From NCBI GenBank assembly GCA_022885665.1, contig JAGQDJ010000286.1:124001-188000 (forward strand): a stretch of 64,000 nt of DNA, written 5' to 3'. Shown one piece after another: positions 23,328 to 35,884 of the stretch; position 1 is the stretch's first letter, and the number at the start of each line of letters is the position of its first letter. Below the pieces are notes generated by a model. That model searched no databases and was not told the origin of the DNA. It worked only from the letters and a program-made list of their open reading frames with translations. A program made the position numbers and the translations under genes. The DNA is from Triops longicaudatus. Taxonomy: Eukaryota > Arthropoda > Branchiopoda > Notostraca > Triopsidae.

Positions 23328-26300
23328 ATGGACAAGTCTTTAGCTGCTGCCTCTTCAAGACCCGTGTTGGTCCCAGAAGTGAAACCTAAAGGTGAGAACC
23401 ACAACAGTGGAAAACAACGGGGACAGTTGAGTAACATGTGCTCGTTTTTCCTTTCCTATTTTAGATGCATCTTCTAACAACACACGGTTTGGACGATTTA
23501 AGGGCTCTGAGTCATATCAGTATGCGGGTAGAGGAAGGCAAGAAACTGTTTTTAATTATCCAAGCGGTGGGGGCAATAATGGAGGAACATTCGGGAGTAA
23601 AAGAGGCAATGGCAATGCACGACAGCGCAAAAACAAATCAAAGCCTGGAACGGGAACCCCTTACAAAACTGAAGACCAGGTAAAAGTCTGAAAAGCGACA
23701 TAGAAACGTAGAAAATCTCTGCAACATCAGTACGCCTTGTGAAACTTGCATGAGTACTCGCTGTAAAGGCGACCACTGCAAACCGATCCCTACTTATCCG
23801 GGTCTTCCAATGGACCCGAGGTCATTCTGCTGACAGAAAGCTTTCAGTCGAGAAAATATTTTGTGTCAATCTTGAAAGAAAGTTTTGAACTTCCAAACAA
23901 GCGTTATGGGAAGAAAAATCCTTTTTTCCCCGTTGCGTAGCCGGAATAGGCTTAGACCTAGATCTCTAAGGCCCTTCGTGACCTGACGTGCCGTATAAGC
24001 AATACAATATAATACTGTTGGAAAACAATCAGAGAGAAGTTAATTTCTAATTTTTCTTATTCTCCATTGAAAACGATTGAAAGGTTCAGGTGACAGAAAC
24101 AAGGAATACTGATATGACACTCAGAAACCTCTCTTTTTATAGGTAGGGGACTTAGAATCTGTTAGTACTGATTTGGACCTCAGTTCATGTATCCCGGCAC
24201 ATTTGGAGAAAGGCCACAAGAGGAACAATATTACGCACTGGCTGAATGTCCAGCTAACGCCGAGAGAGTCGGCAAACACTGCGTACCGCCGAGGTGTGCC
24301 TGGGAATGGGGGCAAAAGGGGAATGCGCCACTTCTCGCACCGCACACCTTACTCCAAAGATCACTTTTTACAAGCCAAGTAAGCATTTTTTTATTGATTT
24401 TAAAATTCTTTAAAATGATTATTAAAGCGTTGCATTTTCATTGTAGTTGCCAGTTCATAGTGAAGGCTGACAGCGATTACAGCGTCTACATGGTGGATCC
24501 GGATTTGCTGGTTGAATGGACTTGGATTGAGCAAATCGTAGGTTTTTGCTATTGAAATATCGTGTTTTGTAATCCCAAGAAATGAGTTTCACTTGTCAAA
24601 TTATTTGCTTGTGAAAATTGATCTTGGTATATGAGAACACCAGGTCGAAGTCTTGACGAGAATTTCCGTGAAGTTCTTGTACATTGCCCTGGAGACAATA
24701 TTCTACTGACCTAGACTTGAGAATTTTTGAAAAGGTCATTTTTTTATACTGGTGCCCAGTGCATGTTTTAAAATGAAATTTAGTTTGGTCATGCTTTTAA
24801 GATTTATATTTCATTGTACGATTAGTATTATTTATGTTATTATCATTTTATAGCGTTTGCAAAGCGTGGACATTCCAAGCTGTCCCATATGCTTACATCC
24901 TCCCGTGGCTGGTCGCATGACACGGTGTGGCCACGTGTATTGTTGGGCTTGTATGCTGCATTACTTGGCATTGTCGGACAAGGCGTGGCGGGCTTGTCCC
25001 ATTTGCGACCACATGGTATACCCTAAAGATTTGAAAAGGCAAGTTTGTAGCTTTTCGAGGACTTTGAAATGATTTAGGTCTTACATTTTTTCTTTTCTTT
25101 AATCTTAGTGTGGTATCGGTAGCCTATCGTTCATACAAGGTAGAAGACACGGTTGAAATGCGTCTGATGAAAAGGGACAGGCATTCCTTGCTGCCAGTAT
25201 TTGCAGGGGGCAATTCGTCTATCCCGTCTTCGTTATCTCAACCACTATCAGTCACGGCAGCCATTGAAAGCGGACTACAATGCAAACTCATGACCGCCAT
25301 TCCTGCCGACATCAAGCGCGTGATTCTCCAAAAAGAGAAAGTGGAACTCCTAACCCAATTGGAAGTGGAAAAGGATTGTCCGGAGTCTATCTTTATCTTG
25401 CAAGCGTTAGAACTGCTAGAAAGACGTGCAGAATCCAATGGTTGTAATGAAGGACCTGATAATTCTGACCTGAACTCAGAGCTGTCGCAAGACAGTGCGG
25501 TGGGAGGAGCGCAAGGTGGTGATGAAGGCTCAAGTCTTGGAAATGAATTAGGAGATTTGACGCTGGAAGATGTTATGCAAGATGGAGCAGTTATGGATAG
25601 GTAGAGAATTAAAAATATTGTGAATAGTCGTAAGTTCATAATGCAAACTTTGAGAATTGAAAACTTCAAAATTAAAGATTAAAAAGGGAGAAAAGCTCAA
25701 AAAAGGGAACTGAACAACTGTCACGGTATAATATTACATCGAGACAACTAAGATGTGTAGAAGTCAGTTTGTATTTCTTTGTAATGTTTGCTGTATTACT
25801 AGGTCGCGATATACGAGCACATCTAGCGAGGGTCTCAGCAGTTTACCCGACGAAGGCGTAAAAGCGGAAGATTTGGATTTTTCCGCCGTTTTGTCGCCGG
25901 TACAGGGTCAAGAGCCATGTAAAGGCAAAGACGTGTTTTACTTCTATCAGGGTAAGATTACGGCCAATTGTGAGTTGTGACAAGCATTTCATCATCTGGT
26001 TTCTCCATCGCAGCTGGAGATGGACAGCATATGTTTCTTCACAGTGTCAATGTCCAGATGCTTGTTAAGCAGTATGGTTCTCTTGAGCGTTGTCCACCAG
26101 TGATTGTAGGGCGAATTGTGGAAAAGGAGTCGACTTCGATGACGGAAGAGCTGCGCCAAAGATTAAGATACCTGTCGCATCTACCGCTGACGACTGTTTT
26201 TGACGTGGTGGAATTGGCGTTAGATGAACCTGTAATTAACCCAGAAGTCACTACTCTATTCAAAGGTAGCCGCAAATTTTGCAATTTCTCTCTCTTTCAA

Positions 26301-27132
26301 AACACGTATTTCTTGTACGCGCAGATCGTTTGGCCGAAAGACAGCGTCACCGTCAACGGCGTCAGAGGGACGAGAAACGTCGCGATCGGTTGATCCAGCA
26401 GGCAGAAGAAGCTAAGTGGGGCAGGTTTCCCAGACCAAACATTCGCATGGATTCACAATATCACTTCCCGCAACCCGAGTTTGTGGTTAGCCCCAGCCCC
26501 AGGTATGTGGAAAGACATCGAAGTTTCCCACATTCGCTTCTTCCTGTTACCCTTTAACCATGTGTACTCTTCTTGTTAACTAGGTCTGAAGATTCGTTTC
26601 TGGCTGAGCCTTCTCTGATTTCGGTTCCGATTTCAATGCAGCAATCGCCACAGTCTGGGCCCTCGTTCGCACAAGTAGATCACCAACCACCCGCAACAAG
26701 TTGAGTGTATTAAGTGTGCTTTTGTCACAGATGTTGCGCGAGGGTGAAATGAAAACATCCGGAACGTGGCCAACCATCAGTTCAAATCCAGTGTCGGCGG
26801 CTGCTGTGCGCGCATGGGGACCAGGCGTTAGCCCGGTCACTAAGGTTAGGAAGGATTCCGAGACAGAACCCGAACATGAATGCTATGTCCCGGTACCCAA
26901 TTATAGGGAAACGTTCGGTTCAGCCCTTGCCCAAGCTTTCGACGATGCCGCGATCAAGAGCGTGTTAGATCAAGGTATGCTAATTGTTGTCTCGTGTGAC
27001 TGTGTGCTAATGGCATATTTCACGAACTCGTTGTAACACTTAGGCAAGGACGCCAAGGACTCCGGCGATGGGAAGAAGAAAAGGAAGACGAAGCCCAAAG
27101 TTTTGTTTGCCACTGGCATGAATTTCAAATAA
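23328..27132 (+). CDS. RNF10: RNF10, RING-type E3 ubiquitin ligase
   Basis: E3 ligase that in mammals ubiquitinates 40S ribosomal proteins on stalled ribosomes. Twelve exons: 23328-23391, 23465-23679, 24143-24378, 24447-24537, 24854-25038, 25109-25600, 25803-25951, 26014-26265, 26325-26502, 26584-26674, 26731-26974 and 27044-27132, giving 761 residues (human 811). The RING (exon 5) is complete: CPICLHPPVAGRMTRCGHVY, then CWACMLHYLALSDKAWRACP and ICDH. Upstream LQANCQFIVKADSDYSVYMV and downstream SVVSVAYRSYKVEDTVEMRL are conserved. GDGQHMFLHSVNVQMLVKQY, the RQRHRQRRQRDEKRRDR basic run, SFAQMLREGEMK and the final GKKKRKTKPKVLFAT match RNF10. Intron 5 (25039-25108) uses a GC donor, AG|GCAAGT, which is the only way to keep LKSVV in frame. 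An alternative first exon may lie at 21852. Confidence 0.96.
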
Positions 27133-29910
27133 ACGTGTTTCTTTCGTTCTCCTTTGAATCCTTTGCACGAAAAAATCTTGCTTTGATTTCAAGTTTACCC
27201 TCGTGGTCTGTGTTTCAATTGGTAGAGCTTGCACAAAGCAGTTCAGATTTTTAGTGCATGTCACGAGTTCACTTTCGCCTTCTTTTGATTCATTTGACTT
27301 TCTCGTTATGTTTGCTTGAGTGAACAAGCGGGGCATTGCAAATTGTTGTGCGTTATTATCATTTCAGAAATAATTACCGTTCCTTTGGTGTTAGCTCCCC
27401 CTCTCATGTAATTAAAAGAATCCGTTTTAGGAGAAATAAACTGCATAATGTGAAAACTCCTTTTTTTGGTTTTATCGCAATAAACGCCTAAGTGTGGATG
27501 GCAACGAATTAGTTATATCACCTTTCAAGTAGCCTGCGTTAGAAAAGGTCGCATTCCAATGCAGCGAAGCAACAGATAAACAAGGGAGTTAGTTCTCGGC
27601 AAAGATCGGTTGTTGACTTGGGTTGGAAATCCTTAGGGGCCCGCTAGGATTCCATAGGGTTCGGGTTTCAGGTCCTGAGAGCCTGGCTTGTCCGTTTTTA
27701 TGGACCTATAACGAAATGCGCGCAATATTTTTTGGCGTGAGCTTCCCGCATGGTTTTTGACCGCCTTTGGCTCATTTCTGTAGCACAGTACCTGAAATGT
27801 TGAAGCCTTTTACCCGTCTTCGGATTGCGGGAACCCGTTCCGAGTCCTGGGGTTATACGGCAGGCGCTGTATGTAGTCGGTTTAGCCTGGGTTTCTTTTC
27901 GCTGACGCAGTTCGTCAGGGAACTCTAAAGGCGTGAGACGTACAGTTCCGAACTCCCGGTCTCAACGTTTGGCTTCTAGTCTGAGTGAACTTGAGCTAAG
28001 GCTGTTGTGTAGTGCTGTGCACTTTGTTCCTTGGACTCCTACCCAACCCTCTTCGAAGGGCACCAACTTGGGGAACGGACAGCTTTTACCCGTCATAAAT
28101 TTCATCTTTTTTTCGGTACGCGAAACGTCTCATCGTTACAGTTTTTGCAATTTTCCCACAGCTGTGTTTGCAATAGTAAGCTGAGTGCTTTGAGTCAGAG
28201 GAAATTGTGCCAATTCCTTCGTAGGCGTATTCTTCGTCAACACCTGTGCCCTTGTATGGCATTTACTTACGCCAGGTACTCGGTGAATAATAAGCAAGGT
28301 GGTCCGGATTGCCGCGCGTGTTACGCAGCATAAAATGGATGTAACACCTGTACTCCGTTTTCGGCTGTCCTTTTTTTTCTCGTCAAGGCTGTAGTGGGTA
28401 GAATTGAACAACCGTATTCGTTAATGAGCTGGGAAGTTGGAAACCCAACTCGAACATTGAAGAACATTGTATTCCTGGTCGTTAGACATACCGTAGTCCG
28501 TAAGCTTTCATGAATTACTTGGGCAGAACAAGTGACGAAGAGCACGTTTGTAACGTTACTGCTCTGCTTCCGTCAGCGTGACGCTTAACTCATTAGCGCA
28601 TTTGTATACGTGGATAAGAGCTCGACCAATTCGTGACAGGCAGTTTATTAACAGCTCCGACACTTTTTTTCCTTCCGAACGAAGCGAATTAGCGTCTGAG
28701 AGCATGTGCGAGTTCGTGGTAGGGCAAAATGAGAGCAGTTAACCGAGTTTATTTTCATGTCAAGTGGTAGTTGCCAAGCCGTATAATGTAACCGCAGTAT
28801 GCAATCAAAAGCAGTCAATGTAAAATGATGCACTTGTACCAAGTCTTGCCAGAGCTTAAATTCTTTATTAAACAATTTATGGGAACTTAATTAAGCATTC
28901 TTGGGGTATAATGAGTCGTTACGAGCGGAGTATTGCCGTGAGACAAAAAACGGTATTCGTCGTCTTTTTCCACTGGCCGCCGTGGATTTCGCATCTGCTG
29001 CTTCACGAAGCAGAAACCGTTATGTCGAAGAGAATTTCACACCAGGTGCCTCGCTATGTGCGCCAGTATAATAAGAAACGTGTGTGTACTAAGGAGAGGA
29101 TCAAAGGTTGTCACTCGCCCGTGATGACGAATTGTAAAGAAAATGACAGTTTATGACAAGCCCAGAAGCTGTGACCCACATTTTCTTAGTATACTTTATT
29201 ACGAAAGGGCAAATTGAAGGTTTTGCGAGATATGCACAGCAACGTTCAAAAGGAAATACTCGGATTTACTTCTGTGGCAACTTTCTGGGTAGGACATTTT
29301 AAAGAGGTTCTTTGTGTTTTGGGACTTCCGGCTCCGACCTCAAATACATCTTAATATATGCAAATGAAGTTGGGCGTTCCTACTACGAATACTACGACTA
29401 CTATTATTACACTGGTTTTTGTATTTTCTATGCGGAGGCCCAAAGAGGAAGGGAGAAACAATTACCTCCAGCACTTTGTGGATATACTTGTAAGCCTTAC
29501 ACCTATCCCAGCAACTTTTCACTGCTATCGTATATTTTAGATTTTTTTAAATATTTGTATTCATTTTTTGTTTGGAGGATTTACGTCATCAGAAAATTAA
29601 GACTTATCACTAGAGACCTGAAAACTCGTATTAGAATGAAAGCGTGTTATCTCCCAGCTATCGCGCTCGATATGGCGAAATTTCCTCAGATAGCTCGATA
29701 AGACCGTGAAGCTGGCGTAATTAAAGGAACATCTATAATCTTTAGCCGTTAAGCGCTCACTGAAGAAAGAGACGTCTGAAACCAGTCTTGTTATTTGTGG
29801 CTAGCTGCGAGTTTTGTGTTGATTTATTAAAGATCAATCACTTAATGTCTTCTGCAGGCTTCATGCAGTAGGCACTACATTGAAAGTCTGTGAAAAACAA
29901 GGAAAAGAAA
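27133..29910. other. Intergenic stretch, RNF10 to myosin I
   Basis: About 2.8 kb without a gene I can support. An AATAAA at 27435-27440 can serve RNF10. Several open frames of 60-130 codons on both strands lack start codons, family motifs and splice support. The last 100 bp before 29911 carry the 5' UTR of the myosin. Confidence 0.45.
27435..27440 (+). terminator. Polyadenylation signal of RNF10
   Basis: AATAAA about 300 bp after the stop. A second AATAAA overlaps the RNF10 stop codon itself (27128-27133) but sits too early to be the working site. Confidence 0.45.
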
Positions 29911-32900
29911 ATGGAGCGAGACCTTCACGCCCGAGATCGAGTCGGAGTCCAGGACTGTGTTTTACTTGAAAACTTCAGCTCCGAAGAAGCTTTCATTGAC
30001 AACTTGGAGAAAAGGTTTAAAGAAAACTTAATTTATGTAAGTACCGCATTGCTGCGATATTTCTGCTGTTGTCGAACTCTGCCCTAATGCCTTATCTAAT
30101 TTGTAGACGTATATTGGCCCTGTGCTCGTATCCGTCAACCCATATAAGAATTTGCCTATCTACGGACCAGATTATGTCGAAAAATACCGTAACGTTCACT
30201 TTTTCGAATGCCCACCACATGTGTAAGTTTTTAACATTATGCTAGAATCTCGATAACGACACTATCATTCATTATCAAGACAAACAAAGACATCAGATTT
30301 GCCCTTTTGTTATTTTATCATTAATCGTTGTTAGGCTCTATAATACACGAGGTCTCCAAGCCAACCTTGATAATCAAGGTGCGGCTCACTATTCTCGAGC
30401 GCTAACCGTTCTCAAGATTGGAACTGCATGTATTGAACGAAACTCCGCAAAGCTAACTAGCTTTCCGAGGAAAGATTTAGAATTGGATTTTTTTAGAATT
30501 CGAGCTAAGAGAAATCAACCAGTTAGCATTCTTTGTATGTGAAGAATCCATAAGAGATATTTGGAGAAGTAATCATCCAATAGTTAGAAAAAGAAAGGAA
30601 AACTAAAGCCATCATAATAACTTTACGCTCCTTTAAAAAATCCATGTGGATGACAATCGGTACCGTAAGACCCAACTGTAGTAGACTATCGGTCACGTGA
30701 CAAAGCTGAATTTTCTATTTCTCGTTTTACATTAGTTTACTCTTACTTTTCAAAGATTTGCAGTGACCGACAACGCCTTGAGATCCTTACGCGCTGAACG
30801 CCAAGATCAATGCATCCTCATTTCTGGTAAGTCCTACAGCATATGCTTGTGTGACTAGGGATGGGATGAGAAAACTGTCAGTTGAATGTAGTTGTCCCTG
30901 CAGCGTTAACAGGCTTTTTATTACACTGTCACGAAGCTATAGCTTACAATTTGGAAATGGCGAAAAAAATGTTCAAGCAATCCACTTTCACTTGCTATTG
31001 AACACAAGAGATAGGTTCGATTTAAATACAATGCCTTCACTGACGAGTTTTGCTATTCCACGAATCATTCACACAAGGTATCGTAAGGATCCAATGGGAG
31101 TTTTAAGGTTTGTCAGGTTTTGTCTCATCGCGACTTTTATAGGCGAGTCTGGCGCCGGAAAAACCGAAGCTTCGAAAAAAGTTCTACAATTTATTGCATC
31201 GACTTCGCGTCATAAAGCTACTGTGGAGTCCGTAAAGGACAAGTTACTGAACACAAACCCGTTGTTGGAAGCTTTTGGCAACGCGAAAACGAACCGCAAC
31301 GACAATTCGTCACGCTTTGGCAAATATATGGACGTTGCGTTCAGCCACATGGTATTGTCCAAGACTTCTATATAAGGCCTGTCATATTCTGTAACCCTTT
31401 TTCTCATGTCGAGTAGGGTGACCCGGTTGGCGGAAATATCTTGAATTATTTACTTGAAAAGTCACGCGTGGTATACCAAGCCAGCGGTGAACGCAATTTC
31501 CACATATTTTATCAGTTACTGGCTGGCATCGATAACGCCCATCTGGAAAAGTTGGGCTTAAAGCGCGATCCGAAGCATTATTTTTATCTGAAGCAAGTAA
31601 ATATTATTGGAGAATTTGTTTTGTAGAAAAAGAAAGCCTCAATTTATGTTCCTTTATTTGTTTTGCGTCGTTTAGGGTGGGAACCATGAATTGCCTTCTA
31701 TTGATGAAAGTGCTCAGTTCAAGACCGTAGAACAAGCCATGAAGGTGATCGAGTTAGGTACCGAGGAGCAAGAAGCAATTTGGGTGCTTATCGCCGTTAT
31801 TCTACACCTCGGAAACCTGCTTTTCCAATCCGATGGCGGACGTGCCCAACTGTCGAATAACGAGACTGTGAAAACCATTTCCAAGGTATTGGGAAGCACC
31901 AACATAAAAAAAATGAGACCTAAACGCTTTCTAGCTGAGAAAATACATGATCTCGTTTGCCTTTATGACTCTAGCTCCTGGGTTGCAATGCAAACGACCT
32001 GGAGAAGTCACTGTTGAATCGCACGATCGAAGCTCGTGGTGATGTCGTCGTGACACCGCTGGATTATGATCAAGCAATGTACGCTCGGGATGCCCTCTCC
32101 AAAGCGATCTATGCCAGACTTTTCAATTGGCTGGTCAGGCGCCTCAATGCTTCTCTCAAAGCTGAACACGAAGGGAAAACTTGCGTTCTCGGCATTTTGG
32201 ACATTTATGGTTTCGAAATTTTTCAGCGAAACAGGTACACCATTTTTTTTAATGATCACTCATGCAATCTTCCCTTTCCTTGTGTAGTTTTGAGCAATTT
32301 TGCATCAATTACTGTAACGAAAAGCTTCAACAGCTATTCATCGAATTAACGTTAAAATCTGAGCAAGAGGAGTATCGCCGAGAAGGCATTGAGTGGGAAC
32401 CCGTGGAGTACTTCGACAACAAGATTATTTGCGATTTGGTGGAAGAGAAGCATAAAGGTACGGTCTGAAGCTTTTACCTGATAAATGCCATTACGCTTTT
32501 TAATTTCGGTTATTTGTTGCTTTATTCGCCAGGAATCATTGCCGTTTTGGACGAAGAGTGTCTTCGGCCAGGTGACGCATCAGACTTGACTTTCTTGAGC
32601 AAAATGGACGAAGTTTTGAGGAGTCATCCCCATTATATGAGTCATTCCAAAGCTGATAACAAAACCAAAAAAACGATCGAACGTAAAGTAAGAAGCAAAA
32701 GGCATTCTAGTGCGCTTTGCGTGTATTTATTACCTTTTCGAAATAGGAATTTCGTTTAGTGCACTATGCGGGGGAAGTGACTTATTCCGTTCAAGGCTTT
32801 CTGGAAAAGAATAACGATTTACTATTCCGGGATTTGAAAGAAGTTATGATATCGACGCAGAACCTGATCACCAAGGCCGTTTTCGACGCCGGTGAATTGC

Positions 32901-34913
32901 AAAGCAAACGTAGGCCTGATACAGCCGCTTTGCAGTTTAAGACAAGTTTGGCACAGTTGGTTGAGATTTTAGTTAAGAAAGAACCTTCTTACATTCGCTG
33001 CATCAAGCCCAATGAGACTAAACATAGCGGTAGGCGAAACGAATTGAGCTATTAAGGCGGGGCCGTGCCTAAAGGCGACTAATTTGCATCTTGTTATATA
33101 TCCTACAACAAAAGGACGCTTTGATCGTGCAATTGTCGGTCATCAAGTCAAGTACTTGGGCTTAATGGAAAACCTTCGCGTGCGAAGAGCCGGTTTCGCT
33201 TACCGTAGACCATACGAAGCTTTCTTGGGGCGTTACAAATGTCTGTGTCCCGCCACGTGGCCGCATCCTGTGGGTCCTGCGAAACAAAATGTCCAAAAGC
33301 TAGTCGACTATTTGGGCTATAAGAAAGATGAATACAGGATGGGAAAGTAGGCATAACCCAATCCGCCGTGAGGTTACATCGTAATGTTCTTATCATAGGA
33401 CCAAGATATTTATTCGGTTGCCCAAGACTTTATTCGACACGGAAGACGCTTTCCAAGCCAAGAAACATGACTTGGCAACTTTGATCCAGAAAGTGTACAA
33501 GGGAAAACTACAGCGCCGGAAATATCTGAAAATGCGAGCGGCAGCTATTGTCATTCAAGCTCAAATTCGACGATTCTTGGCGCAGAGAGCGGCCAAGAAA
33601 CGGCGCTGGGCAGTAGCTATCATCAGACAGTACGTCTACCAAGACTCTGGAGCAGACAGCGATAACAAGTTATTTTCTTTTTTTTTAGGTTTATTAAAGG
33701 ATTTAGCGCCAGGAACGAGGCGCCAAATGAAGCCAATAAAGCTTTTATTCGTTTCGTTCGTTATTCGTATTTAATGCGCTTGAAGAATCAATTGCCACAG
33801 AAAGTACTGGACAAGTCCTGGCCACCAGCACCTCTGTCTTGTGAGGAAGTAAGCACACTCATTTTGCCATAATTTGTGTACGCTACTATTCTGAATTGCT
33901 CTCAGGCTTCCCAACATCTGCGAATAATTCACGGTAAATGGTTGGTTCGCCGCTACTGCACCAGCATTTCCCCTCCTAGAAAACGCCAGTTTGAGCTTAA
34001 AGTGTTAGCTGAGTCACTTTTCAAAAGTATGTTCGATTACGGTTTTCTATTTCTATAGCTTATTATGTGAATTATAGATAAGAAAGCGAATTATCCGGAA
34101 AGCATCAGCCAGTGGTTCATTGACAACCGACTCTCTTTGGAGCAACAAACGTTAGTTAAAACTAATTTCGAATGTGGTCCTAAGCCTCCTTCGGAACAAG
34201 TCCTGGTAAGATTTTAACGTAGCTTTCTTCGGAACAATCTCGCTACTGATAGACGCCTATTAATTTTTCGTGCGATTTTGACAGTACTGTTGTCCGGTTG
34301 TCAAATATGACCGCCATGGTTATACCCCGCGGCAAAGAATAGTAGTTTTAACCGATTCTGCCCTGTATGTACTGGACGCTAAAGACGCCAAAGTGAAGCA
34401 TCGCTTTACCCTAAGTGCCATTACGGCTTTAGTTATTACCAATATGACAGACGGTTTAATGCTAATCCGGATCCCGCAAGACCAAAAGAAAGACAAAGGC
34501 GACCTTATTTTAGGTTGCGACTTCCTTATTGAAGCTGTTACAAAAATTGTTGATACAACGAAATCGTCTGACATTCTGCAGATCGAAGACTCGTCCTCGT
34601 AAACACGACATTTAGCCTTTTAAAGATTTACGTGTTTCTAACTTTTTTGTGCTTTGTAGAATCTCGCATCAAATGGTCGGTGGCAAGCAAGGGACGATTG
34701 AAATTACACGCGGGAATAATCTGGCGTACACCAAAGGGAAAAACGGACACCTTATCATAGTATGTACTAAATTACAATACTTTGCAGCCTCCTGTCATTA
34801 TAATTTCCAAATGAGATTGTTTTCCATTAATTTCTTTTAAAATTCTGTTTTTTTTTATTACTTTAATTTCCTATTTTTAATTTTTTTTTTAAATATAGGT
34901 TGCACCTTCGTAA
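29911..34913 (+). CDS. Unconventional myosin I (Myo1C/Myo61F class)
   Basis: Single-headed actin motor that tethers membranes to the cortex. Eighteen exons: 29911-30036, 30107-30222, 30756-30826, 31143-31351, 31417-31596, 31676-31885, 31975-32234, 32288-32457, 32533-32687, 32747-33029, 33115-33346, 33399-33629, 33689-33848, 33906-34026, 34078-34205, 34285-34598, 34660-34759 and 34899-34913, giving 1026 residues (human MYO1C 1028). Motor: P-loop GESGAGKTEASK, switch I NDNSSRFGKYM, switch II LDIYGFEIF, actin-binding SYIRCIKPNE, relay GFAYRRPYEAFL. The TEDS position is Asp by my count, so the motor should not need head phosphorylation. Then IQ motifs around LIQKVYKGKLQRRKY, IVIQAQIRRFLAQRA and IIRQFIKGF, and a TH1 tail with VVKYDRHGYTPRQR that binds acidic lipids, ending KNGHLIIVAPS. 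No SH3 domain. Introns 2 (533 bp) and 3 (316 bp) are unusually long for this window. Confidence 0.97.
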
Positions 34914-35884
34914 ATGCTAGCGTTCTTTGCTGAAAAAGAACCAGTCGGGATGCGGTGTGCCAAAGAGGAACGAAGTTAGAGAAAAATTATGTTGTAAAGG
35001 AAATGTATGGCACCTAGTCCAAAAAACAGGTCACTTTACCTAAACTGCGTTGTTTGAAATATAAGCATGTTGCGATGTGTAAAGCTAAAATTTGTAATAC
35101 TACAAGTGCCGAAATTTCACCCACAGAGTATATTCATTGAAATATTTGCCTAACACATGGGGTTTAATTAGTGAATGATCTCACTGGGTCAAATCACACA
35201 CGAGAAATACAATTAAATAATACTGAAATATCAATCCAATACTTAAAAAATTATTTGAATATTTTACAAGCTGATTATGATCTGAGTTAATTATGTTAAG
35301 TCCCTCCTCATGACGATATTATAAGTAAGAGACCAAAGGACTGTACCTAGGCTTGATGTTCGATCACAACTGTTTTGGATGTCGCATGAAGCGCATGTAG
35401 CAACCCAATGCATTCAATTTAAGCAGGGGGATCCGCAAATTATCGCACCTCAAAATTGGTCAACTGTGTTTCAGTGTAATAGAATCCTTGTTCACCAACT
35501 TCTAAGAAAGCTAACTAGTGCAAAAGTTTTTTTTAAAAAAAACTTTCGGATTAAAAAAAGCGACTAAAATAGGGCGGTATTTTTCCAGGGCGTATAATAT
35601 ATAAATACCAGTAGTTTTAACAAAAATAGCATTGTTTCCATTTTTCACGTGTTTCTCACCAGCGGTCCGACGTTGCTGGGCTTCTACCCAAAATGTGGAT
35701 TTAAAGGGGGAAAATTTACATAGCTCTCAGCGGAGAATTCGTTCTCAGCTGTCAAGCTCAGTGCAGCCATCTGTCGCAAGTTTTCAATCTTATGTGTAGG
35801 GCACTTAACCAGCTATTCGACACTTAAGACCTGTCGTTTTGTTTACGGAGTAAGTAAGTGTGAAGCAATTGTCTTACGGAAATA
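34914..35884. other. AT-rich intergenic stretch
   Basis: Nearly 1 kb between the myosin stop and the NFKBIL1 start, AT-rich with short A and T runs. No coding signal found. Confidence 0.5.

Noticed and set aside
29312..29701. 129-codon plus-strand frame before the myosin
   Set aside because: It starts at GTG, is dominated by Tyr and Ile from A/T-rich sequence, and matches no family.
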